NCBI GenBank assembly: GCA_033085395.1
Contig: JANQBS010000081.1
Location: forward strand, 1 to 64,000
DNA length: 64,000 bases
Direction: 5' to 3'
From: Xanthoparmelia taractica
Lineage: Eukaryota; Ascomycota; Lecanoromycetes; Lecanorales; Parmeliaceae
The translations under genes were made by a program, and so were the position numbers. The notes under the pieces are model-generated. The model ran no database searches. It was given only the letters and a program-made list of their open reading frames with translations, and was not told the DNA's origin. Positions 45,608-57,991 of the stretch are shown here, piece after piece; the first letter of the stretch is position 1; each line of letters begins with the position of its first letter.

Positions 45608-46407
45608 TCAGGGAACGCCATTGACCAGCTCTTGCCTGCCTCTTTCATCCCCCTGCTCAGGAACAAGACTCCAGTCTTTTACTCCACCCTTCCAATCCGC
45701 TATGCGTCCCTCCTTTACATCGACAAGGACAACCCGCACCTCTTCCCCTTCAATGTAACAACTTGCTCCACCATCCCCTTCAGCTTGCGCATGTGGCGTC
45801 GACCCAAAGAGTCCTTGTTCTTCCCTAGCTTGATCCCCGAAAGTGTTATTGTCGAGATGCTTTTCTTTGCACCACTTCTCCTCTTCACTGCCTTGTGATA
45901 CCATTCTAGCTTCGCCATTGATGGTCGCACTGATACTACTCAATGCGCTCGTGTTCATATTTAGCAACAAGCTGGCGAGGCTCGAGCGTGTTGCTTGAGG
46001 TGGCGGAGAGCCTTCTCGGGTAGGATCTGGATTTCGAGTCGGAGGTCGATGTGAGATCCAGTCGTGGACGAGGAGGGATACTCGAGGGTTATGAATCAGG
46101 TTCAGAGTCTTTTTGGATGAAGGGTTCGTGGTCATGATAATGACTGGGTTGGGGTTGAACGGCGTCGAGGGGAGGTATGTGTAGTTCATAAGAGAGATGT
46201 GAGGAATCATGGCATCGCATGTCGCAAGATGTAGCTGGCGATCTAGTCAGCATCTTCGAGGGACTGTTGAGGTCGTGGATAATGAAATACAAATCTGGCG
46301 TTCTTGAGGCATGCCTCCACTTCCGAGGGTAGAGATGATAAGACCTGCGGATGCGTAGCTGACGCAGAAGCCTCCCAGTTCAGAGGGGGCTGTTGAATTC
46401 CTGTCAT
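45608..46407 (-). CDS. PNPOx-like FMN-binding split-barrel protein
   Basis: Predicted 247-aa protein with exons 46407-46291 and 46234-45608 and one 56-bp intron. The joined sequence CLKNARFLHLATCDAMIPHISLMNYTY is the first half of a pyridoxamine-5'-phosphate-oxidase-like split barrel, and NPVIIMTTNPSSKKTLNLIHNPRVSLLVHDW is the second strand set, with the phosphate-binding TTNPSSKKT region. It resembles the paired yeast proteins YLR456W/YPR172W rather than true vitamin B6 oxidase. A hydrophilic insertion in the middle and an ordinary C-terminal barrel (SCYIEGEEVRVVLVDVKEGRIADW) complete it. Function not established; flavin binding is inferred from family. Confidence 0.85.
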
Positions 46408-46877
46408 GGCAGTGGTCTATCGAAGTTGTTCTTCTTGCGTGGTGGCATCCTCTTAATACTGATAAGTTTCGGAGCATGGATCTTCATGACTTCACTGAAC
46501 CTCAAGCAATGCAATTGTACGCTAGTGATCATTTAGCGCATGCGTGTGCTCTCCTCATCTTCGCATTTATGGATTTGCTTGTGGAGACTACATATTCAAA
46601 TGAGGCTTGACGATTTTGACAACTATTGTTATATTATACAATTAGATAATAGATAATCGGCTACCTTTTAAAAGCAAATCCACCAGGTCTAAATTACCAC
46701 AACCAGCGACAACCTCACCTCTCCGGCTTCCCACTCACAAAACGTTTCATCGCTGCATTATGTACTGGAAAGATATTGATGGAATGGATATCATCGCAGC
46801 AATTGACATTATCTCCCTCGACGTCCACGGATCTGCCTCAGTCTCCCTCCCAGGCCAGCTTTGACCACGCTCTGATT
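46408..46877. other. Intergenic stretch
   Basis: Promoter of the PNPOx-like gene and 3' region of the SUR7/PalI-like gene. No further gene. Confidence 0.45.
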
Positions 46878-47829
46878 CTATGCGCGATCGCGAACAAATG
46901 ATGACCGGTCACCATCGATACCACCGTTACCATCCACTGCCGTCTCTTTATCGATGAAGCTGCCCCGGCTCCTTGTGCTCTTCTGTCTCCTTCCGAACCG
47001 CCCTCGAGAGCTTCTCTTCCCACTCGAACTAGACGCTGCGCCGCCCGCGCAAAGGAAGACGGTAGCGAGGAAGAGACAGGCAACAGCTGCCCACATGAAG
47101 CCGAAATTGTACCTGCCAAGGTTCGCAGACGTGCCGGCGGCTCTGAATGCGTCGCGGCCTTGAACGTATGCAGCACTATGTAGTGTAAGCGGACTCCTTA
47201 GGAAGAGGACGACAGCGTAGTGAAGATGACTCACGTCATTAAAGCGGCAGAAACGGCTTGAAACGTTAGGCCAACCGAGCATAGACCGCTGGTGAGGAAG
47301 CTGGCAACGCGGCTGAGCAATGCAACGAGACCAAGGATGAGGGCACAGGCGGTGAAGAAGAGGGCGATGAATTCAAAGGCGAACATGAAGCGTGTTTCGA
47401 AATAGTACTTTTTGGAGCTGTTGCTCGGTTGATTAGCGCCTTGCCTATCGATTGGGCGCATGAGAATGCCTACTGCTCAACGAGGGAAGCCGGTACACCG
47501 GTGGTAGTGCCAAAGTTCTTTTGGGGGTCGAATGCATATGCGGGATGTACATGTGGGCAAGTATTGCGGCCATTTGTATCACCGCATGTATTCCAAAAAG
47601 TCCATCTAGATGTAGCCGGAGCGCCGGGGATGGCGGAAGTGTCGGCCTGGAGGAAGTAGAATTGATTGACTGGATTTTTATCGACGGCACCACCAATTAC
47701 GACCAGTAGCATGAGGAGAAGAGCTCCAGCGATGAGAACAAGAGAAACAAGGGCGAGGGGCGCTCCTAGAAATCGTCAGTGGTGATGGTTTCCGCGACCT
47801 GGGATGAAAAGAAGCTCACTTGGTGACAT
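46878..47829 (-). CDS. SUR7/PalI-family membrane protein
   Basis: Predicted 260-aa protein with exons 47829-47820, 47765-47474, 47417-47235 and 47175-46878. The first coding exon is only 10 nt. Four hydrophobic segments are visible: LVSLVLIAGALLLMLLVVIG near the N-terminus, FMFAFEFIALFFTACALILG and a following SRVASFLTSGLCSVGLTF segment in the middle, and GFMWAAVACLFLATVFLC near the C-terminus. A long extracellular loop with paired cysteines (NTCGDTNGRNTC) lies between the first two. This is the SUR7/PalI layout of eisosome- and cell-wall-linked plasma membrane proteins. The basic Ser/Arg-rich cytoplasmic tail is also typical. Introns of 54-59 bp. Confidence 0.83.
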
Positions 47830-48495
47830 GTTTGGCGACTGTTTACGTAGGTTTAGCCTGCGTTCCTTTGGCTGTCAGTAGGCAAGCATTGACAGAAGGT
47901 AGAGTAGAGGATTGACTGACGCGCAAATGTAGGGCTCAGCAGGGCAGAGGAAAGATGAGAAGAGAAGGGGCGCAGAAGATTTGCGGTTTGTTAGCTGTGG
48001 CTGACGTAGTTGCTAGTGCCAACCAGCACCCGGCGAAAGTTCTGAATTGGTCACGTTGACGTTGGTGGAAATTGCGTCGTCTTGGCGTTGATTTTCCCTT
48101 TTCCCTTTTCCCTTTTCGCTTTTCCCTGTTCTTTGCTGCTGGCCCCAATGATGATATCCTTTATCCCGACCAATCCGCTGCCTTTATTGGGTCATTCAAA
48201 GGGTGCGCATTTTATATCACGTACGAAGTAGAGTACTTCATTTTCAGACTGGATTACTAGGTGCTTCGAAGTACAAATTCCAAGTCAACAAACTCACGCC
48301 CAGTTACAGCTAGCGCTTTCCCCAGCTTCTTTTTTGCTACTGTAATGGGAATTGGAAACGTACCATATGCACCGAGTCAGCTAGTGGCGGTGATACCCGT
48401 CCTCTCCAGCTTTTCAAACCACGACTAGCTCTTACAGCTTCCTCATCGGGTATCTAGAGTAGTTATTGCGGAGAAAAGAAAGAAAAGAATCCATC
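47830..48495. promoter_or_regulatory. Divergent promoter region, SUR7-like / RAV2
   Basis: Upstream DNA of both outward-facing genes. About three copies of TTTTCCC lie at 48,096-48,118, and a CGAAGTAC word recurs near 48,222 and 48,268. No gene. Confidence 0.45.
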
Positions 48496-49743
48496 ATGTC
48501 TGCTGCAGTCTGGCCACCAATTACCCCCGAGCAACTGCGTATAGAGGAACAAGCCTCACTGGTACCTTACAACCAGCAAAGTATCTTTTGAAAGTGTAGC
48601 AAATTGATGCATTGTAGGCTTGCGAGCTGAAATGGCTTCTGAATCTGCTGCAAGAGAGCTTAGAATCTCTGAACAGTGGACTACAAGAATGCGTTGCTTT
48701 GCTCGCACCCACTGAACCAGGTTCCACGCTTGCCCTATCATCATTGAGGTCGGAAAATATCAAAGGTTTCGTGACTAGGATTGGAACTCGTATCATCAAA
48801 GGAGTATGTTGCACTCTTCCTCCTCCTCCCTCTTCTTTGATTTTTCCTACCGCAGTATCTGCGTTCTTCTACTTCAGAAAGAATCGACCTCAACTTGTCC
48901 TTCCTGTTTTCCTGATTGTTCGCATCTCAGGACCTCAGCTTACTCGCATAGGACATCAATCTTCGTCTCTCTTCTCTGCCCCCTCCACGCTCACTGTCGT
49001 CCTACCCCGTGCACATGCAGAATCCACTTCCACTCCCGCAATTAACTGCCCTGCTCACCCTTCTGAACCAAGCCTTGGACATCATCGACATCAGCCGATG
49101 GACTGGCGATCCGCATAATGGCGCTTTCATATCTGGTCAGCTACGCCTACTAGCTGACACCATCGAAGAGGCGCAGCAGACGCTTAGAGGGGGTGAAGAT
49201 ATCGTAGGGGGAAAGTGGTGGGAAGTTGAGATGGCTGAAGATGTACGCCATCTCGCTTTCCTAAAGTCGCCCCTCCTCCACCAGGATCAGGTTCACTGTC
49301 CTATCCTTGAGTACCATTGTTTGCCTAGCACTACCTACATGCCCTTTATCAATGTTCCGTGTTACTCACATTGTCACTCTTCCAAGACATTCTCACCTCC
49401 CCTTCCCTCAAGCCTATCTCTCCATCTCTCCATCACCGACGCCGCCCTTGTCCTGCACGTCCGCACTCTTGCTCCTCCGTCCACACCAGAGTCCTCTCTT
49501 ACCGGTTTGTCCCTTCGTACTCGGCTAGGCCTGAGCCCTCGACCGCCTATTCATGACGAGCTTAATCAAGTATTCCACTACCGTGGAGAGGAGGTGACCG
49601 TGAAAGAAAAGGTAAGAGTGGAAAGTCAAGACCCAAGTCTAATGGCGGTAATGGCCAAGTTGAGCGCTTTGGGGCATGCGGTCGGAGGATGGAGGCTTAA
49701 AGTTGCAGTCGTCATGGGGGAAGATCTTGAAGGAGATGCATAA
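48496..49743 (+). CDS. RAV2: RAVE complex subunit Rav2/Rogdi
   Basis: Predicted 299-aa protein with exons 48496-48561, 48618-48803, 48952-49242 and 49387-49743. The frame reads ELKWLLNLLQESLESL near the N-terminus, then PTEPGSTLALSSLRSENIKG, WTGDPHNGAFISGQLRLL, SLSLHLSITDAALVLHVR and VKEKVRVESQDPSLMAVMAKLSAL in the Rav2/Rogdi order. It helps assemble V-ATPase V1 onto Vo as part of RAVE, with Rav1 and Skp1, neither in this window. Introns 2 and 3 are long for this window (148 and 144 bp), and intron 2 contains an earlier AG that would leave a stop in frame. I chose the acceptor before GACATC because it restores GDINLRLSSLPPPR. Confidence 0.9.
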
Positions 49744-50523
49744 GGAAGAAGTGGACTATTTAACAGTATCGTTCAGACCCTACCTACTTAAGGAACAGGG
49801 AAATCACCATACTTCGAGATGACCGAGTAAGTCCGTGCTGGCAATGCTGGAGTCAAAAGATCTCTAAGCGGGCACCAATAACCCATATTGACAAGATTTA
49901 ACTCGAGTCTACTAGAAGCTGGGATCAAAGCCCTTTAAATGATGAGAGATCCACCTGGACATAAATCATTATTCATTTTCGGCCTGAAAGGATCCATCCA
50001 TCACCTTCTTCACGATATCATCAGCGAGACGCGTGAGGCTTTCCAGAAACCTCTAAGGCCTCAAAATAGCAGGCTGGACTCAGAACGGCGTTCTCGAACG
50101 CCTACCACTAGATCTAAAAGGGAAACATGTGAAACGAAACCGCCTCATTAGGAGCGGGACCCCAATGCCAACAACATCCGGTTGTCCTTCAGTGTCCAGC
50201 CAGGCGTCGTTCGCCACTACACCTCGTCCTACGGTTTCTGGGGTTGAGTCTCCTATCAATAATCCCGCATTCACGTCGAGCTAAGAGATTTCTAAATCTT
50301 GAACCTTCTTGGATATTGGTCTAACAACTCAGCTTGAGCCTCCGAACTAGCGCCACAGATCGGAACGTCCACAGATTAAAGGATGAACGCCCCGATGTAA
50401 AGGGTCTCTTATCTACCCAAAGCACAGACACAAATCAAAGCTATCTGCAAAAATGCATATTCCTCGACCCCAAAAGCTACAAATACACTGGCCTCATCTG
50501 ACATCTCTCCACATCCCTGTCCC
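49744..50523. other. Intergenic stretch
   Basis: Small frames of 60-70 codons occur on both strands (near 49,939-50,274) but none is recognisable. Treated as non-coding. Confidence 0.45.
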
Positions 50524-51266
50524 TCAACTACTCTCATCGTCGCTCTTTCCCTTCTCCTCACCCCCCTTTTCTTCACCCCCCTTCCTCCGAAACAACCTCT
50601 TCACCAACGACCCCTTCCGCTCCCCACCCTTCTTCTCCGCACTCAACGTCTCCTCACTCCACCCCGACTTCAAAGACGCATCATCATCATCACCACCACC
50701 CGACTTATCACCGAACCCATACGTCGGATTCTGCATCTGTCCAACGACACTATGGCGATCCATCTTGTCAGCCAAGAAAACCCACAACCAAATTACCCCC
50801 ACCCCCATCCCCACCCCATGTCCTTAAGAAAGAAAAGAAAATAAAAGATAAGAGAAAAGATAATAAACCCACCTCTTCCTCCCAACACCCCTCCCATCCA
50901 CCCCTTCCTTCTTCCCCCCTTCCTCCCACACCTTCAGTCCGACCTCTGAAACGCGCGTGCCGTCCGAGTTGAAGGTGCGCTGGTTGGGCGGGCAGATGAC
51001 GCGGGGGGTGAAGACGGATGCTGGGAATGGTTTTGCAGAGGTTAGTGTTTGGGTTTATTTGTTTGAGAGATGGAGGGATGGGTGGGAAGGGAGGAGGGGA
51101 GAAGAGGGAAGGGAAGGGAGTGGGTGAGGGGAGGAAGGGAGTGAAGGAAGCCCACAAGAACGGGATTCGACTCGACGTGTCTCGGACCTTGGGATATGCT
51201 TCTGAGGGAATGGATCTAGAGGTAGGCATAGAAAATGTAGACAGACAAACATACCACAGATAGACA
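50524..51266 (-). CDS. Small uncharacterised membrane-type protein (exon structure tentative)
   Basis: Three conserved-looking pieces can be joined. MSIC comes from the start at 51,266. A block with SVFTPRVICPPNQRTFNSDG and RVSEVGLKVWEEGGKKEG follows at about 51,020-50,885. A last exon up to about 50,833 runs to the stop at 50,524, with IWLWVFLADKMDRHSVVGQ, QNPTYGFGDKSGG and a Lys/Glu-rich tail. The introns and the exact join before the hydrophobic IWLWVFL stretch are uncertain. I do not recognise the family. The Cys-Pro motif, single hydrophobic segment and charged tail suggest a small single-pass protein. The surrounding DNA is strongly purine/pyrimidine-skewed, which makes the frame call harder. 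Confidence 0.38.
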
Positions 51267-51990
51267 TTGCTTTTTCTTCAACGCTTTCGAATTTTTAACC
51301 ACAGATAACTCTATTCGTCTCTTCAACACTTCTCGTATCCAGTAATAAGTAAACTTTTTAGTTGAAAAAATCAATTGCAGTGCTGAAAAAATATATCTCT
51401 ATTCCAATACCGAACACAAATAAAAATATCCAGACTCCAAAACATCACCCTACTCTCTCCCTTATATACCAAACCCCCCCCCCCCTCTAACCACAACCCA
51501 ATCACAAGCCCACCCGAGGCAATTCAGAACAAAAGCCTCCCCATCACCCATAAGATCAGATCAGCTCACACGCCAACCCCCTACCCTACCGCCCCCTACC
51601 CTACCCTACCTACCGCATGATTGGAGCGCAAAAAGGGACGTAACGTAAGCAACGAATCAGGTGCAGATGCATAGCCCATGCGCGAAATAGCCATGAACGG
51701 AATACTCTTCAAATTGATCTCGTGCGTGCCCTTTCTTCCTTTTCTAATAATCTGACTGTATTGATCTATCTATTTGTGATTATTGTTATTGTTATTGTTA
51801 CATTTTGAAATTTGAAAATGCCTCGAACGGACAGCAAGCACACAGAAGCCTTGGATGTTGGGTGTTTACTGTTGGGATTTCAGCAGGGTGGTAAAGAACG
51901 TCATGCTTATGATCGGCATGCACTGCAGTCTTTCCAAGGATGGCTGTGTCCATTCAATGATACCTTGTCTTTCCCTTGCAGAATGCAAAT
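51267..51990. other. Intergenic stretch with simple repeats
   Basis: Contains CTACC-type repeats (51,580-51,615) and a TTATTG run (51,778-51,800). No gene recognised. Confidence 0.5.
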
Positions 51991-53635
51991 CTAATGTGCC
52001 TTCACCGCGTTATCGCCCACAGGCTGTATCCGAGCCATCATCTCCTCCTTCGTAATCAAATGATCGATCCTCTCCAAAAGGCCCAAAAGGCTCTTCATGC
52101 TCCCGCTCCACTCGTTCAAAACCTCCACCGCATCCCGGGTCTTGGCGAACGAGACGACTCGCGCTGGCCGGTCGATTTTGGCATAGACCGTCTTGGCCGT
52201 GACGAGCTGACTGATGTAGCTTTCCGTCTCTTCCTCGTCCAGATCGAGCAGTTGGGTGAGTCTGTGCATCTGGATGCGGGTGTAGTATTTCGCTATGACG
52301 CGAACGTTGTGTTCAATGACCCGCTTGCGGAGGTCTTGCCAGCGGGTGTGGGCTTTTGGGTCTTCCTGATTTGTGGATGGGGGTGTAGCGGAGAAGACGT
52401 CGGTGGAGCAAAGGTGGGCGCCGAAGCGCTCGGAAACTATGGGCCAGCGCATGAGTTCGGGGATGGTGAAGGTTTTGAGCAGTTGCTGCTCGTTGGGGAC
52501 GAGGGAGTTTCGAGTGTCGGAGTGTATGCGATGGAGAAGGTCGGATTGCTCGTTATCGTGAGGCGCGAGAAGAACGTAATAGATGACTCTTTGGAGGACC
52601 TGGAGGTTGTTAGTTGCAGAATCGCAGAGGAGCGCGCAATGGGTTGGCTTACTGCGTGCAGCTGTTCTGGGTTCTCTTCGACGGACTCTGTATCCAGAAC
52701 CTGCCGGTAGTGCTTGCATGCATCTAAATACTTGTCCTCATGCTTCGCCAACGTGATCTGCTGTTCGTAGTACCGTAACTTCAGATCTGTAACATCATCC
52801 TCCTTCTCCAGCGGCGGGTCGTCCATGCTCCGATTCTTCTCCTTCTCTTCTCGCTCTTTCTTGTCCTTCTCGATCTGCTCAGGTGTCTTCTTTGGTTTCC
52901 GGGCGAAATATTTGGTGCTGATCTTCCGACTCAGGATACCTGCTTGGGTCCAGTCCCCCTTTTCTATGCACAACGCAACTTGCTCGAGAATGAACTCTGT
53001 CTTTTCTCTCCGCTCCATGGACCCAAAGGTCTCGACTTGTAACTCGCATAGAATGTCTGCTGCCGCGTTGAGATCGCCTTGTTCCTTCTTCATATCCGAT
53101 AGAATGCGGGTGACACGTGCTCGCTCGACTTCAACAAAGATCTACAACTCCAAGTTAGACTCAGTATTCGCGTGTGCTGTAGCCATCTATTAGGCCATAC
53201 CTTGCCCTCAGTGACTGTCCGTAATGTTTCGATCAACGCCAGCTTCTTCTCCGCGTCCGGTGCTTCATCTATAAATGACATGGCGACTTGTACCATTTTG
53301 GTGGTGGCCTGTTTGAGCTGGCCATGCTTCTTCGAGAGCAACAAAATTTGTTCATTCAATAGACTCCAGTCTCCAGAGTCTTTCGATATTGTGATTATGG
53401 CGACTAGCAGTCTGGATGTCGAGGCAAGATCGGATGCCTGATCCCAAGCACGGTCAGCAAGAAACATCGGAGTATCAAATGGGTCTCTGACCTGTCGCGT
53501 GTGCTTCTCGAGCGCCGAAAGCTTTTCAAGTGCTGCTTGGACATTGTCTTTGGCAAGCACCTCGGCCTCAGGTACTTGCTTGTCAACTTCTTTAGTGTAA
53601 TCCTTCTCGGGCTTGAAAAGCTGTCCATCCGCCAT
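51991..53635 (-). CDS. RPN5: 26S proteasome regulatory subunit Rpn5
   Basis: Predicted 492-aa lid subunit with exons 53635-53492, 53437-53201, 53141-52653 and 52599-51991 and introns of 54, 59 and 53 bp. The N-terminal helical repeats include KDYTKEVDKQVPEAEVLAKD and KMVQVAMSFIDEAPDAEKKL. The C-terminal PCI domain reads RVIEHNVRVIAKYYTRIQM, RLTQLLDLDEEETESYISQL and VYAKIDRPARVVSF, hallmarks of Rpn5/PSMD12. A charged insert near residues 210-240 (EKDKKEREEKEKNRS) makes it longer than the yeast protein (about 445 aa). It acts in the proteasome lid with Rpn11. The short repeats upstream near 53,862-53,938 may belong to its promoter. Confidence 0.95.
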
Positions 53636-53861
53636 GGTGCTGTTTACGTGGCCTTGATGTTGTCTCAAGATGAGATGAGTTGCCGATCGACAATACGAGT
53701 AATGGAGCAGCCCGTCTTGATGATAGACGAATAGCCTCGGGCTTACCATCAAGCGCTAAACCTATTTGAGGTTTTCGAGGCACGCCAGCTTTGAGACCTG
53801 CAAAATGGGCTAGGACAACGTTCGCTTAACCGTGGCCCCACTATTCGCTACTAGGGGTCGG

Positions 53862-53938
53862 ATTGCAACTTGCATGCATTGCACGCTAACCGCATTCGGA
53901 CTGCAATTTGCATGCAATGGTCCGAGATGCAATTTGCT
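53862..53938. repeat. TTGCATGCAA repeat cluster upstream of RPN5
   Basis: TTGCAACTTGCATGCATTGC, CTGCAATTTGCATGCAATGG and ATGCAATTTGC follow one another within 77 bp, about 230-300 bp upstream of the RPN5 start. The shared core TTGCATGCAA is palindromic. A regulatory array or a small insertion are both possible. Confidence 0.45.
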
Positions 53939-56900
53939 ACTATTTATTTAGCTGCATTTAGAGCTTGGCAAGGGCTAATTTTGGTGGCATTTCGCTAGAC
54001 GATTGTGGAACGGTATTAGGGCGGTTATCCGATAGCTATATTCCTATTGAGACTAGCGTCTCTTCACTTCTACTCATCAGTCATCACTATTACGAAGTAC
54101 GAAGTACTCCAAAACAGCCAATAAGTTTACTATCAGACTATCATTACCGGTAATAGTATTAGGGTTGTAGAGGATTTATGGTGAATGTGCAATCTACCTG
54201 GTCAGCGGCCAGCCTGAAGTAATGCGGACAACCCTGTGCCACTGCTTGAAAAGAATCCACTGCCGCAACCCTCAATGGCGATCTTCAAGACGGAGAAAAC
54301 TTGGGACAGGGAAATATTCACTCTAGCCGGCGGCGAGGTACGGGGGTTACAGCTCACTTTTATTCTCCGAGCACAACGGAGGAGACCGGAAAGGTGGAAC
54401 TGTTGGGAGCAAGCCCGAGCACGTGTCCACCCTTCGTGGACTGTAGAATCGAAGATGACTTCGACCTTTCTACCCATCTTCGAAGGGGGAAACCCACACC
54501 TTACCGGCCTTACCATTAATCTGACTACGTTGGGGATCGAGCGCCGGAGGTCTGATCGCTCTGATGTTGAACACAATGGAGATGAGCGTTGACGATGCTC
54601 TTATATCATACAAGCAATGTTCAGAGAGCATTGTCAATGGTTATCATATTGTCACAAGCTGACCTAGGGGGATTCAAACCATTCAATGTATGAAAGAGAG
54701 CATAGTATGCATACTTTAGCACGTAAACATGGATCAAGACGTTGGTCTCCTCGTTGACAGTCACAGGGTTTGCATGGGTCTTGTTCTCAGATCCAACCTC
54801 AGCAGTTGGATCTTTTCCAGCTTTGAACCTGGCCCGGCAGCACACCACTGTGACGTCTATGCTATGATCTATCCCGCTCTGATACGATCATGCCTTTGCC
54901 GGCGCTTTCGTTTCTGTTGGGAGAGCAACGGCGTCGCTTGGCAGTGTCTGATGGTGATAACGAGGAAAATGCGCCGATGGATTCATCCAAGTATCCAGTA
55001 CAAGCCTTGACAGGCTTTAAGGATCTTCTACCTGTTCCTGGTGATATTGGCTGCGTAATTGGTTACTCTGCCCTCGCTCAACCGGAGTCAGTGAATTGAC
55101 AAAAAGCTCAATCTTGTGCTCGTCGGGCAAGCAGGAGTCTCTATGGCGCTTGTGATATCTGTCCATTTCGTTTAAGCTGAGCGCCAATGAGCGACGTTCA
55201 TCGAGACCATGGTTAGCTGCTGCTTCCTGTGCCGCCGTGGGTCTCCACACATCTTCATGTCTGGGATTACAATCTCTGCACCATTCTGGCACTATGTTCG
55301 GAAAGGAGACCAAAGCTTTGCAGTCTTCGGCCAATGCCGGTGGTCCTTAGCCATCATGCTTTTCGAATGTGGAACGTTGCTATTAGCGTATGGTTCCAAG
55401 GGGATCTGTGTGACATGAAACCTTGGGATCCGAGACGCCCAATGGTCGACCCACAATCTTTAGTCTTTGCAGCGCCGTCGCATCGCACTTCTCCTAGAAC
55501 TTCGAGCCATTCGTAGAGCCCACTAAGATTCTCAAAGTAGCCGAGGTCCTCATTCGCTAGTTCAAGATTATGAGGCGTCCCGCGAAACGTTCTTGGAATC
55601 ATAGACTCGGTGAGACGTTCAAGGCAGAACGTTTGGAAATTCCAGAATCAGTCACTTCTGCCGATCGTGATTCACCAATCAAGATATTTTGTGGTCTGGT
55701 ATCTTGGTGCTGTGCTCCTTGCTTCTGTATCTATATTAAAGCCTGCGATAGGCACATAAAGTATCTTTTTATCTTGAGTAATTTCTATAAGTAGGTACAC
55801 TCAACATCCAGACGAGACGAGCCCAACGGTGTGGATCGCCTGCCGGACCAAGCGGTGGTAGGGCCCAGTTCGCTTGGACTCCCAGGTCGCGAAGCTGAAG
55901 TCTGTAGATCCTCCAGGTCATCAGAAATGTGGTTCATGAACTTTCAAAGGTCGAAGCACGCGGTGGGGAATATGAGGATACCCAATCGTTCCCACACGTT
56001 AAGAAATACTGCGACGGGGGATGGCGAAGATCCTTCGTCACTGAGACTTCTACATGTCATCTTATCCCTAGTTATCCTTAGTGCTAGAGCTTGTTTTGCT
56101 CTGTAATGTTTTGGTAACCATGGGCTTTTTGAGCGTAGATATAGGTGCTTACTAATAGACGACTACCTACCTTTAGTGATCAATGTCGCAATTCCCCTAA
56201 TAGATTCTCTCGGTCCTGCGTATGAAAGGGCGGTTAATGCCGATTCGGCAATGCTTCCAGGCTGGCCCACACACCCCGGATTCGTCCGTTTATACGAGTT
56301 CCTCTCCCAAATCGATGAAGCCACGCATGACAGAAACAAATAGCCCTTGCGATGCCCGTCCAAGCTCATCAAATTCCATGCTCCTGACCCGAGGATGGCC
56401 CAGTTTCTCGACGCCTGGAAAAGACTGCAGCGGGAAGACACTGCCACTGGAGATTGTTGCGTGGCAGAACGGCCCGCACAAGACCTGTACACACTCTTGA
56501 AAGGCAAAGACCTGAAAGGCTGTATCGGGTCACGTCGAGCGGCATCCAGTGGCGGGGTTTGAGTGCCTTTAGAAGAGGAAAACTTATAACCCTCGCCACC
56601 GTCCACTAGTTATGTTCTAGAGCAGCCCTGAGTGCTCAATGATCTTCTGGGGAAGCTTGCAGATTATTCCTTATGAAAAGATACACTGTCTTCATATGAG
56701 CTTCATGAATAAAGCACCCATAGGACCAAAGAACAAGAATATAGCCATGTCACAACATGGCTCCCTTCTTGTGCCTGCTGTGTGACATGGACGCCCTCAC
56801 AACCCCTGAAGGCTTAACGCCCTGCCTTTCTGTAAGCGGCTTGACAAAGAAATTACTATACTTGTACAGGCATTGTTGATCACAGCTATCTTCGCCTCGT

Positions 56901-57991
56901 CTTTGAGAGGCACTGAGCAAGAATAAGGCAACAGGATAAACAACTTATGATACAGCTATTGGACCACGGGTTAAGCGCACCGGTCCGCGTAATGCTTTCT
57001 TTGACAAAATCTATTAGACGTCCAGTAAGGTGCATTATTTAGACTAACCTTTTCTGTCACGAAGTAATGGACGTGTGGTGGGTGTTGCCTGCTTGATTGA
57101 TCGAATGCTACGGATTGCTAGTTGTCACGGAAATCTTCTCCGGAACAACGTTGATCCAACCCGAGGCTTGGCGATCGGACCGAATAGTTGGTGATAAAAA
57201 CCCTCGTACAGATATGGCGATAGTAACAAATGTGGTCGCAACGTTTATCACTCACTCGGTTATCTGTGTTTACGAAGTACTTCCGTTCAACGGTTACTTC
57301 TACATGCCAAGATGCAGCTCTCCCAATATTCGAGTCTTGCTGAGGGACCGAGATGGGGCCGTCAAGATCTCTAATTATATCCTGCAGAATCTCAATACGA
57401 GGGGCCCGTGAGCCAAGCATGATCACGTACAATTTACAAAGCGCACCTATAGGTAAGCTTACACCCTCCACAAAGGAAGGTCGAACCCTCGTGATGCATG
57501 CATGATGCAACTCTGCCGGGCGATCATTGTGGGGATCGTGTAATCAAGAAGCAGAAATATCCCAGAATGGTGGATTGAACGATAGAGCGGAGGCGACTTC
57601 AACCGGACCAACCGATATCATGCACCCTGATTACAAGAAGAAATACGAACAGTATTATTACAATTTGCAGATTCGAGCAAGTGCTTGTCGACAAAGTTCT
57701 TGCCTTTACGTGAAATAGGGCCTTTTCTAGACTCGAGGAGCAGAATGAGCTCTTCCGCCTGCGAGGCAAAAAGAGGATGACAGCAAAAGTGGCAAGTCTG
57801 AAAGGTATAAAGACCAGGTTCGGTGTCAGGAAGAGCGAACATCAAAAATCTTTCTCTATATCTCAAGTCTTCAATCCAATACTCAAGTCAAACATTCCAT
57901 CTCTCACTTGACCACACTCTCCTCATCCATAGAAAAAAAAAGCCATTGTCAAAACCCCACCTTCAAGAAGAAGAAAGACTCACCATCCACA
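53939..57991. other. Gene-poor stretch with unrecognised open frames
   Basis: About 4 kb without a confident gene. Frames worth noting are minus 55,334-55,017 (105 codons, with MDRYHKRHRDSCLPDEHKIE) and minus 55,602-55,354 (82 codons, with NLELANEDLGYFENLSGLYE), which lie in different frames and may be one decayed gene. Others are plus 54,236-54,592, plus 56,347-56,562 and plus 57,097-57,411. None matches a family I know. Composition is normal, so this is not RIPed. It looks like an accessory insertion or a gene graveyard between core genes. Confidence 0.45.

Noticed and set aside
54236..54592. 118-codon plus-strand frame as a gene
   Set aside because: A similarly long frame exists on the opposite strand, no family is recognised, and no splice or promoter context supports it.
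57470..57500. T-loop-like GGGTTCGACC on the minus strand as a tRNA
   Set aside because: No matching acceptor, D or anticodon arm in the surrounding bases.
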